Origin: Dillenia suffruticosa
Lineage: Eukaryota; Streptophyta; Magnoliopsida; Dilleniales; Dilleniaceae
Length of the DNA: 64,000 nt
Assembly (NCBI GenBank): GCA_033439265.1
Contig: JAVTVX010000017.1
Location: forward strand, 12,794,001-12,858,000
Direction of reading: 5' to 3'
In this document: positions 22,476-34,489 of the stretch, one piece after another
Layout of the letters: each line of letters starts with the position of its first letter
Numbering within the stretch: position 1 is the stretch's first letter
The notes under the pieces: generated by a model
Told to the model about the DNA's origin: nothing
Databases searched by the model: none
What the model saw: only the letters and a program-made list of their open reading frames with translations
Position numbers and translations under genes: made by a program

Positions 22476-25400
22476 TGTCACGCCCCCACCCGTAAGTCGA
22501 GCATGCGAACAGACTGCCGCGACTCCTCGAGGCACGGGTATACCCTACTCGCACACCGAGATGACACAAGGCTAATATTTTGACTAATATCATGACCCTG
22601 CTCATTATCTTAAGTCAAATCATATAGCAAAAGATTTGAAAAAGAATATTTTTCAAATTTTTTTTGAACATTTGCATCCAATTTATATATAATATTTATA
22701 TGCGTGATCCAATCATAAACAAAGATGTGTATGAATACTTACCCAGTAGCGTCTCTCAGTAGAACTTGTGGAACAGTAACTCAATGTAAGTCAAATGCAA
22801 TATAAGTTGAAAATTTTAAATATAAGGGAGTGAGAATAATTCATATACTCAGTGAGTGAGTTACAATGACTATATAATGACAATAAATGAATTTGTGAGA
22901 GTGGCAAGTCAAATCATCATTTTCAAATTTATATTCATTTTTAATATAACATGTAATTCAAAATAATATGCATTCTTATCATAATCATACATCATGGGGT
23001 GCAATCGGTAATAAAACACATTATACCCATAGTTTGGCCTAAATAGGGTAAAATACACCAAGGGGTCACTACGATATCATAAGAATGAATACATATATTT
23101 TCTTTTAACCCCTTCCCTTAGTGTTGACACGGTCCTCACGGGTGTTCGTTTATTGGATCCGTTAGCCAGAGTCAGGGGGCTCAAACCCCTGCCCTCGTGT
23201 TACCCCACCACGTTACCCCATCAGGTAAATGCTCAATTCCATGGTAGGGAGTGCGCTATAGCCACTAAGTACCATTCCACAATCATACACATATGTTACA
23301 TGTCATCATTTATAAATCTTTATTCATAAAAGAAAAACATGGCACTATCAATTATCATAATATCAGGATATAAATTTTCACAGAATATCATCATTTCAAG
23401 ATATGTCACAAACACTAAAACATTTTAAAATCACATTTCAAATTTTATTTATAAAAATCATGATCAAACTATTTTTCATTTAAAGTCAGAAATAGTTCGT
23501 CCCACTCACCTCGACTGTGGAGGGTACGCCACTCCCCCTAACTATACTCGTTTCTCAAACGAGTTATCCCTCTTCTGAAAGCGTAATCCTACACCTAAGT
23601 TAAACAATATGTATCATTTATTTCAATTACTTCAACAATATCATATCGTTGGATTACAAGATGCATATATAATTGTTCTCTTTCATACGGTTAAATCTCA
23701 AATTCCATACTTAGATAAAAATTCCTACAAAACCTATCACGTGCAAGTTTAGTAAAATTATGATATCTTCTAAAATCTTGATCGGATTCAAATGATTCAA
23801 ATTGTCTCTTAAAACTAAGACATATATCTCCAACTTTTTTGTTCAGACCAACTTCAAATTCTGAACACACGAATTTAGAAAATTTTATAACTTTTTCAGT
23901 CTAAATTCTTAAAATCAAATCTGCACAGTTTTGGAAGAATTTTCATATCTTCCTATGTAATTCTCCATTTTAAGTGATCTCAAATTGAAGATAAGATATA
24001 GATCTAAAACTTTATAGTTTATACCATCCTCAGATTTTAAATGTATAATTTTATAAAATTCCATTTTCATCTCAGTTCAATTTTAAAACTACTTCTACAC
24101 GGTTTTAGTAAAAATACTGTAACTTTCTGCATATAACTCCAATTCAATTGATCTTTATCTCAAATTAAAGATAAAACAGAGAGCTAAAACTTTCATGTTA
24201 AAATTTCTCCAAATTCTATACAGACAATTCCTCAAAAATTTATACAATGTACGGATCGTACAAGTATATGAAACAAAGTTGGTGAAACATGCTAAACTTC
24301 CAAAACTCACAAAAAATCGATTCCTTTATGAAATGCTTAACATAATATACTATTTTAAAGTTTAGGAAGTCTAGTTTATAAACTAATAAATGGTTTATAT
24401 TTTTTATTTCTACAAAATGAGATATCATAAGAATACTATATAAGACTCATTCTAGAAATCAATATCTAGCATGTTAGTATGGATAGCATTGTGACTACTC
24501 ATCAAGTAATCAAATCTTTATACAAGTAAGAAATGTTACTTCCTTTATAAGATCTCTTGTTAATAATAAATACTAGCACTCTCTTTGAATCCTGGAATTT
24601 TTTATCACCTTAGCAAAATCAAATCACCATCGACATGAATTTCTATACAACACTTCTATACTTTTAATTCAAATTCAAGAATTTCCAAAAATTTTCTTAC
24701 CTCTTTGGTTCCATGGTTGAACTCAAAATGATATGAAGTCTACATATTTCGTGCAAGGGGGTTTGAATGAAGAAAATGAGCCAATTCTTTTCCTAAGCAA
24801 GTTCTTTTATAAATCTAACAAATATCCTTGACCATTGCATTATTCCATGCATCATCTCAACCTTCCACTTGTCCTAACACTTAAACCATACAATTGTTGA
24901 TTCAAGCAAACTCCATGCACCCCATTAGGTGTCTTGTTGGATGTCCATGTCAAGAGGAGAGGTATCACAAGCTAGCACAAGCTATTCTTATTAAATTTCA
25001 TGCATAAATTTCCATCCAATGAGATTTCTTGAATGTGGAACAATCTTATGTGGCCACTAACCAACATTGCTACTCTCTTGACCAATCATTTGGCTCTAAT
25101 TATCCACCCTTGAGTGGTTTGCAACTTAATCGCTCAATTTTTCTTAAGTGCATTTAGACCTCTAACTTTTAACAATTTGCATTTTGGTTTCTATGAAATT
25201 TTATTCAAAATTCCATAAAAATATGAAATTTCTTTTAAATATCTTTATTTAAGTGTGTAGGCCTTTCCTTAGCCATTTTTGACTTCTTTAGGCCTTGCCG
25301 GCATTTGCCAATAAGATTTTTGGCTTTCTGATAAAATTTTCGGTTTTAACAATTTTGAGACGAAACTTCAAAATAAATAAATAGATAATTAAAATTACAT

Positions 25401-25486
25401 TTTAGATATCTCAAAAGGATGTTAATATATATCTAGAATCATAAGGAGTGGTACATGATATACAGTCACCGAAAATCGGTATTACA
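22476..25486 (-). mobile_element. 3-kb solo LTR inserted in the LTR of element A
   Basis: The minus strand starts TGTAATACCGATTTTCGGTG and ends GGTGGGGGCGTGACA, length 3011. No coding sequence is present. Flanking pentamers TGGAA and AGGAG are only partly alike, but the host sequence resumes cleanly: TTTTTTTATGTGGA on the left joins AGGAGATTGCTAAGAAC on the right, matching the LTR order at 26770-26820. Internal blocks near 24290-24400 resemble the family 1 LTR repeats. The AT-rich interior and small ORFs have no support as genes. Confidence 0.7.
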
Positions 25487-26000
25487 AGGAGATTGCTAAG
25501 AACTTCCGAGATTGCAAAGTATATAGTAGAATATAGTCAAAGATCTCTAGGAGGTTCAGTATCCTATTGATTAAGGAAAGTTTCAATTGTCATAGAGACT
25601 TCCTACCTTATCCTATTGATTAAGGGATGACTTCAAGTTGTGCTTATCGTGTAATGGGATGAGTTACGTTTGTAGAATATATCCATTGAGAAGTGGGATA
25701 GCCGAGAGGCTTAAGTGTCGAGAGTTAAAATGGTTAAGAGGGTCAAAAGGAGCACTTATTCAAGAGAGCATTCAGCCAAGAGGCTACGAACTTGCATGGC
25801 TTAATGGGCTTGAGTGATTTTGGCCTCATTATAATGGGCCATTTGGCCATGCACCATTAGCTTGGAAGATGATAGTCGAGAGGCTTGAGTGTAGAGAGTT
25901 AAAATGACCAAGAGGGTCAAAAGGAGCACTCATTCAGCTCGGAAGATGGTTTTCAAGAAACTTTGAACTTTTTTAATGACCAGTATGGTTTAAATGTGTC
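25487..26000 (-). repeat. LTR of Tat element A, part 2, with internal duplication
   Basis: Resumes the LTR interrupted at 22475. A block GAGAGGCTT-AGTGT-GAGAGTTAAAATG, then GAGGGTCAAAAGGAGCAC, occurs twice (about 25700 and 25872, 172 bases apart). The outer end is unclear; a candidate is CATGCACCATTA at 25848-25859, comparable to TGTACCATCA at the outer ends of the other Tat LTRs. Confidence 0.55.
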
Positions 26001-26599
26001 CCTACTTTGTGGAAAGCATATTGATATTACTGTTGCAGATTGGAGACATTGGTAACTGTTGACTTGATCATAGTCCCACAAAAGCTCTTGCAACACCAAT
26101 AGCATATGAGCTTGACTGTAGGAAGAAAGAAGAGGACCTACACAAGTTTGATCGGAAGTTGATTGGGTTTGAGTGGCTCTAACCCAATAGATCAGAAGAA
26201 GATGTGATTGAGCTCTTCCAAGATAGCGAGAGAATTATAGGCTATAATACCATATTGAGAGATAAGGAGGAAAAGCAATGCTCTTATGACTTAATTAGAA
26301 TGAGTGTGTAAACACATCGGACAAACTTATATTTGTACATATTAAAAGAAGAACTCCAACATGAAAAATATCACGTATGATTTATAAGACCCTTATTCAT
26401 GTTCCCTAGATGACTTTATTAGTTTTCTTGTATTTTCAATTGATTTTGTTGAAGTCAAAATTGACTCCATAATCGATCATCCTTCTGGTCTGAGCAAAGA
26501 ACCAGTGATGAGGAGTCTGGCAAATCATCTTTAGTGTGGAATCCTGCAAAAAAAAAAACCTATTAGAGGTGACTCTGGCAAAGGAGGCTGAGATGCTCA
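26001..26599. other. Low-copy-looking stretch around the coding-like remnant
   Basis: Outside 26066-26311 no feature stands out. The right part (about 26500-26600, AGGAGTCTGGCAAA, GGTGACTCTGGCAAAGGAGG) resembles 22190-22280 and so may already belong to Tat leader or LTR sequence. Confidence 0.3.
26066..26311 (+). pseudogene. Unidentified coding-like remnant
   Basis: A plus-strand frame of 81 codons reads as a normal hydrophilic protein (ALATPIAYELDCRKKEEDLH, KFDRKLIGFEWL, then after one stop at 26180 SEEDVIELFQDSERIIGYN and EEKQCSYDLIRMSV) and ends in TAA at 26309. There is one internal stop and no start codon in a sensible place. It does not resemble gag, pol or any transposase I know, and it lies in unassigned sequence between two Tat elements. 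It may be an exon of a lost host gene or a captured fragment. Family not recognised. Confidence 0.4.
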
Positions 26600-27287
26600 A
26601 GTCAAAAAGAATGGTAAAAAGGAAAAGACGGGAAGAGTCTGAATCCTATGTAGTCTCTGTGCGTAATATATAAAGTAAGAGAGATGTGTACCTAATAAGT
26701 TGCCTATATTTAGTATATATAGCATATATGGGAGAGCTACATATGCTTGGAGGTATAGAAATCTATTTTTATTGTAGAGAGATCATATGTGATCTTCCTA
26801 GATTACAAGAACTATAATAGTAAACTTTTTCTAGATTCGTAATCTTTTGAGATAAGAAAGTTTCTATTATCATCATGGAGATCCGTAAAGGTCGAATTCA
26901 TTAAGAAATTTACTTTCTTATTGGAAGAGATTACAATAAACTTGTATTGGATTAGAAAAGGTTTAAAATTGTCGAAAATTTCTTTCATTATCACGTAATT
27001 AAGATTAGGACTCACTGCATGATTGAAGTTGACCTTAAAGGACCAAGAGGTCAAAAACCATAAGGTTAAGTAGCCTATGTTAGGTTGCTGATTAATCAAT
27101 GCAAGAACCAAAAAGGTCCTGACGAAAGGCTCAAGTTGAGAGGGAGGAATTGACCGAGAGGATGTCTCCCCAAATGGGAAGTTTGTTCAAGATCAACCAA
27201 GAGGTTTGAGCCAAGTAGTTTATAGGCCTTGCGGTTAAGGGCCTGTTGGGCCTTCATGATAGCAGGCTAACAGATCTTGTACCATCA
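26600..27287 (-). repeat. 3-prime LTR of Tat element C
   Basis: Matches the 5-prime LTR at 41116-42188 block for block (ATATATAAAGTAAGAGAGAT, TTAGTATATATAGCATATAT, GATTACAAGAACTATAATAG, GTTTGAGCCAAG) and ends at the same ACCATCA as that LTR. It has one copy of the 420-base block that is doubled there. The left end is uncertain. The ORF 26812-27111 is incidental. Confidence 0.6.
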
Positions 27288-28581
27288 TTTACTCCCTACT
27301 CCTAATGTCATTTCACAAGAAGGGCATTAGGAGTAGAATTAAAAGTAAAGACGTTTTGAAAAATCACTGAAAGGGTTAGTAGTGAACACTAAATGTAGCA
27401 AATATCTTTATTTTAAATGGTTTTGAAGCGGAAAAGATGGAGAAGTAATGTGTGTGGGTGGAGCAGAATGGTCACAGAGATGGAGCAGCTGCAAGAAGTT
27501 GAGAGGTTTTGAATTTAATGTTAAAGGCATCACTTTGATTTGCGAGGCATGCCGCTTCGGTTGCTGAAATGCGTATTCAACACCTCTCCTTGTAGTTATA
27601 AATAGAGAGTGGTTGTTGGACTCTTATCAATTCAGTATGTAGAACAAAGGTAGGATTTGTGGGTAGTGAAGTTCGTGAGGAACAGGAGTGGCAAGGGTTG
27701 TTGGATAATAAAGTCTCAATATTAAGGAGTTTGGGGAAAGAGAATTTTGTATAGTGATTCTTCTGCATCCCGTCATTAGCAGAATACCATGGGGGATCCC
27801 TCGTAAGGTCAAGTTGCATGGCCTAGTTGTAAGGATTGCCAATACGAGATTCCATCAGTAAGAAACTACTGATACGAGGATCCACCATGGTCTCTGGAAG
27901 CCCAATGACATGATGGCTTAGTATCAGTGTTTCAAGGGACCTTGCAGTTGGTGGACTTCCCCCTTCCTTTCACTATATGTTTTAGAAGGGGGGACATTTC
28001 CCTTCTACAAGGTCTAATAGATATGGTCGGGTTATAGTTCCAACAAGTAGCTTAGCACCAACAATTCCTAGGGTAGGAATGAAGAGAATAGGGAAACTAG
28101 ATATGTAAAGGTAGAGTTATCAGAATGAATATGCTCTATACGATTACGATTCAGGTTGAAAAACAAACCTGCATTAGTGCCTTCTCTTTCTCAACAATTC
28201 TCATCTTATATATTTTGTTTCCTCTCTATTTCCCATTTTCCAACTTCTATATACCTTTAATATGTAACTCGCATGTTTGTATTGGCATCCACTTGTATCA
28301 ATCCTAACATGTACAAAAATTTTGGTGAATAAATGAGTAGAGGTTTTTCTTCTTTGTTGTTGTTGTATTTTGCTACTTGATCGTCTATTGGAATGAAATA
28401 CTCTAACTTAGTGTTCTCCCTATGGTTACTCAACTGAGAGATCATGTAAGGGGTGTAAATTGAGAGGTAAGCAAAATGCGAGTGCTAATCTGTCAGGTTT
28501 TGCATAGGGCATAGAATTTAAAATGTAAGTGTTAACATTTACAGAGGTTGTATGAGAGATGTAAGTTGATAAAGTATGTGC
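27288..28581 (-). other. Unassigned 3-prime untranslated region of element C, probable
   Basis: Lies between integrase plus tandem array and the 3-prime LTR on the minus strand, so by position it is the 3-prime untranslated part of element C, perhaps with another insertion. A TATAAATAGAGAG motif occurs at 27597 on the plus strand without a supported gene after it. ORFs here are short and on both strands; none is supported. Confidence 0.35.
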
Positions 28582-29055
28582 GGAACTCATGTGAGGAGTA
28601 TAGAGCCAAGACTTAGTGAAAGCCACCTACTCGAGAGTTCAATTCCATATGTTGGCTAGGATGAATGCGAGATCTATGTGATAGCACGAAGTCGAGAGAT
28701 TATGGGAACCACCCGTTTTGGAGTTTGATCTCTTATGTAGGTCAAGGATGGCTACGGAACCTATGTGAGAGGCATGGAGCCAAGAGATATAGGAAGCCAC
28801 CCGCTTAAGAGTTTGAGTATATAGGTTAAGGATGGGAGCGGAACCCATGTAGAAGGCGTAGAGTCAAGAATTATGGGGAGCCATCAACTTGGGAGTTTGA
28901 TCCCTTATATAGGTTAAGGATAGGTACGAAACCCATGTGAGGGGCGAGGAGTTGAGAAATATGAGGAGCCACTTGCTCGGGAGTTTGATCATGTTTGTAG
29001 ACTAAGTATGGGTACGGAACCCATGTGAGAGGTGCGAAGCCAAGAGGTTATGCTT
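28582..29055. repeat. Tandem array, 87-bp unit, about 5.4 copies
   Basis: Units start at 28582, 28669, 28756, 28840, 28928 and 29016 with (G)GAACCCATGTGAG-like heads, GAGCCAAGAGATTATG, a GGAGCCACC(C/T)GCT segment and GGGAGTTTGATC, then GGTTAAGGATGGGTAC. Units differ at many positions. The array lies downstream of integrase in Tat element C. Short ORFs across it are artefacts of the repetition. Confidence 0.88.
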
Positions 29056-29199
29056 GCATTGAGTAAGATAAGAGAGTAGGGATCCGACAGACAAAATCTC
29101 ATAAAAAGGGGCCATGTTATTGCTAATAAGTCGGAATATATATCAAAATTGGAAAAATAACGAGAATTACTGATAATAGACACGTAAGTTACATGAGTT

Positions 29200-29916
29200 A
29201 TTTGAGTTTCATGTTCTGGGCATAGCAAAATCATCTAGGTGGCAAAGTCGGTATGTTCTTGGTTGAACTACTGAATACACCCGGAAGGGCCTTCCTAGCT
29301 TGGTACGAGTTTGCCTCCAAGTTGGGGTTGCCCATCGCCTTTACTCTTTGTAGGACTAAATATCTTAGTTTAAATATTCTAATCTTCACTCTCCTATTGT
29401 AGTATCGGGCTATCCATTACTAATAGGAGGCCATTTGGGTGGATGCGATATCTTGTAGTGTAGGTTCATTTGTCTCTAGCTATTATTGTTTTATACGGAG
29501 CAAATGGATACCTATCTCTACCAGTAAGACCGCTTTAGACCCATAGGTGAGGCTGAATGGCATTTCTCCTGTAGCCATTCTGGGCGTGATTCGGTAGGCC
29601 CAAAGAATTCCATACAGGTCGTCCACCCACTAGCCCTTTGCTTTGTCCAATGCTGTCTTGAGTTCTTAGCGAATTGTTCTGTTCGTTACTTCAACAAGTC
29701 GTTTGCTTGTGGGCAAGCGATAGAGGTAAAACGATGCTTTCGAGTTTATTGCAAAACTCTCTGAAGTTTTTGTTGTCAAACTATTTACCATTTGTCAGTG
29801 ATGAGGAAACACGGTAGACTAAACCTAGTAATGATGGATACCTATATGAACACTTGGATCTTTCTTGGTGTTAATTGGGCTATGGGTTCAACTTCCACCC
29901 ATTTAGTGAAATATTC
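29200..29916 (-). pseudogene. Integrase C-terminal half, Tat element C
   Basis: Minus strand: VAIEYFTKWVEVEPIAQ at the right edge, then the region with a decayed second aspartate, then VEVTNRTIR with the catalytic-type glutamate, LKTALDKAKG, WVDDLYGILWAYRITPRMAT and GEMPFSLTYGSKAV, and near 29310 a degenerate chromatin-side tail (GGKLVPS then stop then EGP). Known: integrase inserts element DNA into the host genome. Several stops are present. The N-terminal half continues at 34679 beyond the inserted Mutator-like element. Confidence 0.82.
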
Positions 29917-29925
29917 TATGGCGAC

Positions 29926-30110
29926 AGATTATTTACAAAAATATTATTTTTTTAAATTTAAATTATTTAACTATCGTTGTTTTTTTTTTCCAAACTATTG
30001 ATTTCGCATTCTCAAAGTGTGAAATAAGGTTTTTTATTATTTATTATTTATTTTTTGTAATGTGTTAATTTTTTTAAAATGAGTGTTTCATACTTTGTGA
30101 GTACAAAATT
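29926..30110. repeat. Left terminal inverted repeat of the Mutator-like element
   Basis: The AT-rich arm contains TTTACAAAAATATTATTTTT and CCAAACTATTGATTTCGCA. Its inverted copy ends at 34669. Confidence 0.85.
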
Positions 30111-30387
30111 TGAGTGCGAAACACAAGTGCATGCCACAATAGCTCGTGGTCTATGGCTCGTGGCTCATTGCCTGTGTGTTTCTTAGCTTGCCATTCACCC
30201 TACTCCATACAAAAATACCACTAACAATCTACACCAACTTACAAAACTAGTCAAAAGACCACCAACTCTACTCCATACCAAATAACTACACTCTACCACA
30301 AATAACTGTACTCCAAAACACCACCAAATAATCATACTCCACACCACAAGATAACTTCAGTCCTAAACAAACATGCCCAACACAAAC

Positions 30388-30716
30388 ACCAACAACCAAA
30401 ACACAATCAAACAACTTCAACCATGGCCACTACCAAAGTTTAACCAAAAATTTATCACCTACAAAACCTCCAATATCAAAACAACATACACCAACAACCA
30501 AAATACAAGCAAACAAGTTAAACCATGGGCACCACTAAGCTTTAACCAAACAATTTTGGTCAAACATATATCACCTCCAAAACTATCACTATCAAAACAA
30601 CAAACATAACAATCAAAACACAATCAAACATCTTCAACCATGGCCACTACCAAACTTCAACCAAACATACATGACATCCAAAACCTCTACTATCAAAACA
30701 AACATTTAAGTGACAA
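30388..30716. repeat. Three-copy tandem repeat in the Mutator-like element
   Basis: Units start near 30388, 30490 and 30604, about 102 and 114 bases apart. Shared blocks are CCAACAACCAAAACACAATC, CTTCAACCATGGCCACTACC and AAAACCTC-A-TATCAAAACA. It lies after the plant mobile domain remnant on the minus strand. The ORF 30373-30609 is an artefact of stop-poor CAA repeats. Confidence 0.75.
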
Positions 30717-30899
30717 AAAAAATTACAAGAAATTTTGTTAACAAAAAATTATGGATAAAATTTCAAATTGCTCTTTGCAAAATTTAAATGTAATGCAAGT
30801 TAAACGCCAAACCTTCACTAGGCGCCACAAGGAGATCATCCATCATTGTGTCGTGGCTGACGTATGATGGGAAGATGTGCCAGCCTACGAGCAAATGTA

Positions 30900-32830
30900 G
30901 AGGTATATCATATAACTATATGCCCTCATCATCATCAGGGAATATGACTACAACCGTCCCAACATCATCAAAATGTTGACGACGCGTCCCAACATCATCA
31001 AAATGTTGACGACGACACCACCACTGCCGGTAAACATTAAGTCATGGAGGCTTAGTCGATGCAATATCATCAATATCATCTGTAAATGTTGGAGAAGGAG
31101 TTGGATATGAAGATAACACACATATCTCCATTGGCTCATCATAAGCATTTGCAATACCAAAAGTAGAAAGTATCTCCATCGGCTCAGCAGCTCTCTATAC
31201 GGATGTCGAAGGATGGTAATCCTCATATGCCACATGCCGGACTAGCTGAAGTGTGCGTCATGATATATCTTTAAGATATGCAACTCTAGGATCCATTCCC
31301 CACACTGTAAGGATGTCAGATGTCACTAAGTTCATGTTCTCAAGCTCATAGTATTGCAAATGATAAAAAGAAAAGAAATATTATGAAACTTATTTTGACT
31401 TACGAGATACTCCATCTGCATTGCTGTCAGCTGGAATCCCTGTTGATAATGATATGCAGGGCAACCAATATACATGTAGGTGATTTTACAATACCATGCC
31501 ATATAGTTAGCTATTGTCATCGGCTCATTGAAAGACTCCTCTCCATCAATGATGTGATATTGATGGTTATGCCACAATTGTAAATTTACCGCATGTACCT
31601 TAGCCTAATCCCGTCCGTGTCTCCTGTATCGATTAGTTTGGTGCAACTCCTGATCTGTTTGCCTGGGTAAGGGAATAACATGAAGCAAACTGAGCTGTCT
31701 CATAACCCTCTGAGGGAAATGAAACTTCACAACCTCAAAACAAATAAGAGGGACACTGGCATGCCATATTTTACAACTGACGAGGCAATACACAGACAAC
31801 ACCTCCATGTTGGCAAACCAATATGGCATTCAAATGAACCGAAAAAGAAAAATGGTGTTAGTTTGATCCACAGTCAAAGATGAAATTTATACTCACCCCA
31901 GCCTTGTCCATATGATCAAGCAGATCTCGGTATGTTCTAAGAACAAACTGGCTTACATGTACATAACTACGCGAAACATCTCAACAATTAAATAAATGAT
32001 ATAGTATGTAGATAAAGTATTATTAAATAAAAAATAATATACCAAATGGAGATACAATACCTATACCACAAATCTATCTAATGCCATCAATAGAAACCCG
32101 ACATAAGGCCTTGTAAAGTGTCATCAAGATAGTATTGCCCTAACTATACTGTTCGGTGCAATCAAGATCTCATAGAAACTCTAAATACATGAGCTTTACC
32201 CTCAACATGAGCTTCACCCTCAACCTAGATTGGTCCACAAAAAGATTACCTAGTAACTGCATAATGTGACCATGTACATGAAACTCCACTAGTATCACAT
32301 TTGACTCCGAATCTATAGGATGTAAATCAAGGAAGTCCGTGATAGCTTGTAATTTAAGACGATCTTCAAAAAAATCCTCTAGACTAGGAAAGAAACCTAA
32401 GAAACTATGACATAAATCCAACCACTTAGCAATAGAATTGTTCGAGTCCATCCCAAAAATTACATCTCCTTCAACAAGCAATTAGAGAAGGACCGAAACG
32501 TCTTGTAATGTAATCGTAGCCGCACCAATCAATAAGTGAAAGGTATGAGTCTCTTGTCTTCATCTCTCAACAACTACAGTAATAAGCACATGATCATGCT
32601 AAATATGCCCATACCTATAGAGAGCATAACAGCCCACCCGTGACAAAATTTCGTGGACCCTAACATCAAGCGGTTAGGTAGCCCAAAACTCACGATCGGA
32701 ATAACATACCTCTAGAATAGTATCACTCTCAGTCTTCCATATAAATTGTAACCTGTATGTGGACTGTAAATTCAAGATACTAGGGTCCCGTGGGCTTGGG
32801 ATAAACTCTGTCTGAGATCAGTCCATAGCT
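30900..32830 (-). pseudogene. Plant mobile domain (PMD) protein remnant
   Basis: Minus strand from about 32825: PSPRDPSILNLQSTYR, LSRVGCYALYRYGHI, a decayed VERWRQETHTFHL-like segment with a stop, TITLQDVSVLL, LVEGDVIFGMDSNNSIAKWL, LCHSFLGFFPSLEDFFEDRL, LHPIDSESNVILVEFHVHGH, MQLLGNLFVDQSRLRVKLM, then stops and YKALCRVSIDG. Known: this order is the plant mobile domain, shared by MAIN/MAIL-type plant nuclear proteins and by many Mutator-like and other transposons; its biochemical role in transposition is unclear. The C-terminal tail near 30955-31014 has an in-frame 30-bp duplication. Stops and frame changes show decay, though some gaps could be introns. Confidence 0.75.
30955..31014. repeat. 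Perfect 30-bp tandem duplication in the PMD gene tail
   Basis: The 30 bases beginning CGTCCCAACATCATC at 30955 are repeated without change at 30985. The length is a multiple of three, so it adds ten codons in frame on the minus strand (RQHFDDVGT twice). Confidence 0.95.
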
Positions 32831-32999
32831 ATGATAACAAAAAAATTAAAGAACAATAAAAATTCCAAGTCCTCAAAAACAATAAAAAAAGATCACATAA
32901 AACAATAAGTTATGTACATTATAAAACCATAACAATTGAATAAATCAACAATACAATATAAAATAAATAAATGATAGGACATAAAAGTTTCAGTTTTGT

Positions 33000-34420
33000 C
33001 TTGCCTACTCTTGCAATCGGGACATATTCAAACAATGGTGATGATTATGACCGTATTCACCACAAACATTACAATGTTGAATTTTCTTCTATCCATTTCA
33101 TTATAGATCCATATACTTCATGATCTATCTAACTGGTTATTAAGGTGTGAAATATTGTGCAACAATGTGAAGAAGGAGGGGGCCAATAGTTCTTGTGTGG
33201 AGGAGGATGGAATTCACAGCATATGTAAGCAACATTAATTGGCAACTATGCAGTTTGCCTACAAGTGTTCAAAACTCACGACTTATGTCTGGACAAACTC
33301 TCCACATATGGACACAAGGAAGCATGGATATAGCATATTTCCCATAAGTACATGATGAGACATCTATAACCATGGTATTGTTGTTACCATCCCTTCCACC
33401 ATAGAATCCAATTCTGATCTCATACTTCCCTCTATATCTATTAAATGTAATAATGCAGTGGAATTTGGATTTCTACTCATTTTAACCATTTTTCCATCAC
33501 CAATGTTGGCCATATCTTACCTCCATAGACATTGTTAGTTGTTTCTTCTTGATTTTTATTGAAAAATCCAACCATATGGTATAATGTCGCTTGCACATAT
33601 GCAGTTATTGGCAAATTTCTTGCACCTTTAAGCATCCATTAAATAATTTTGACCGATTGGTAGTCATGTTCCCCCATCTATAGCCACCGTCATAACACCA
33701 TATCCATTTGTCGAGAGAAATCTCCATCAACCACCTATATGCTAGCTCACTAAGCTCTTTGACCTTATTCATGATGGAATCAAACTTTCTAACTTGTTTG
33801 TGCTCTACAGCCTTTTGCATTAACTCCATTAGCGGCTTGTTCTTGAATCGTTGGCTAAAATTAGCCTCCACATGGCTCAAACAAAGTGTGTGATATATAA
33901 ATAGTGGTTGGAGATTACTATTTCTCTTTATGGTTCACATTATACCTGGCACCATATCCAATATCAAGCATACTCCAGGCCGGTCACCAATGATGTACAC
34001 TCTTAAATTCTCCAAAAACCATGCCCAGCTCACAATGGTCTCCTCATCGACAATAGCAAAACACAAAGTAAGAATGTGGTTAGCCGCATCCATTCCAATA
34101 GCAATTAGAACTTTCTCCTAGTATCTCCCATATTGAAATGTCCCGTCAATACTAATCAGTGGCTTGCAATGCATAAATATATCGATACATGGTTTGACGG
34201 CTTAGAAAACTGAGTAAAAAACCCTCTTATTAGACCTCGACACTTCAGTAAAGCTCCGCTCAACAATAGTCCCAGGATTACTTATCTGCATAGCATCCAA
34301 AAACTGGGGCAACAATGTATAAGAAGTCTTCCAATTATCACACACCATTTCTATAGATTTTCGATACCTCATCCAAGCCTTTTAGTATGATAGGTTTACC
34401 CCATGGCTCTCATATCATCA
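33000..34420 (-). pseudogene. MURA-type MULE transposase remnant
   Basis: One minus frame reads almost throughout: EMVCDNWKTSYTLLPQFLDA, NPGTIVERSF, then the DDE-type core start (ISIDGTFQYGRY), IGMDAANHILTLCFAIVDEE, SWAWFLENLRVY, a second-aspartate region (CLILDMVPGI), HVEANFSQRFKNKPL, KWIWCYDGGYRWGNMTTN, RSKLFNGCLK. It then passes a SWIM-like zinc site (YGKYAISMLPCVHMW) and a final knuckle (CNVCGEYGHNHHHC, about 33020-33075). Known: these are the MULE transposase domain, SWIM and CCHC fingers in their usual order; the enzyme cuts and inserts Mutator-like DNA. Stops occur near 34210, 34130 and 33940, and the usual SESFN motif is SKLFN. The upstream N-terminal domain is not recognisable. Confidence 0.85.
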
Positions 34421-34489
34421 ACCATATCCACACTTTATAATGAACATTCTCTTTTATGTGGCTTCTAATTAAACAACCATAGTTAAAAA

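Noticed and set aside
27597..27610. TATAAATAGAGAG as a promoter
   Set aside because: No supported transcript or ORF follows. It lies in what is probably transposon untranslated sequence.
28582..29055. Minus-strand ORFs through the 87-bp array as a repeat protein
   Set aside because: The unit of 84-88 bp is not kept as a multiple of three between copies, so no repeating peptide is maintained.
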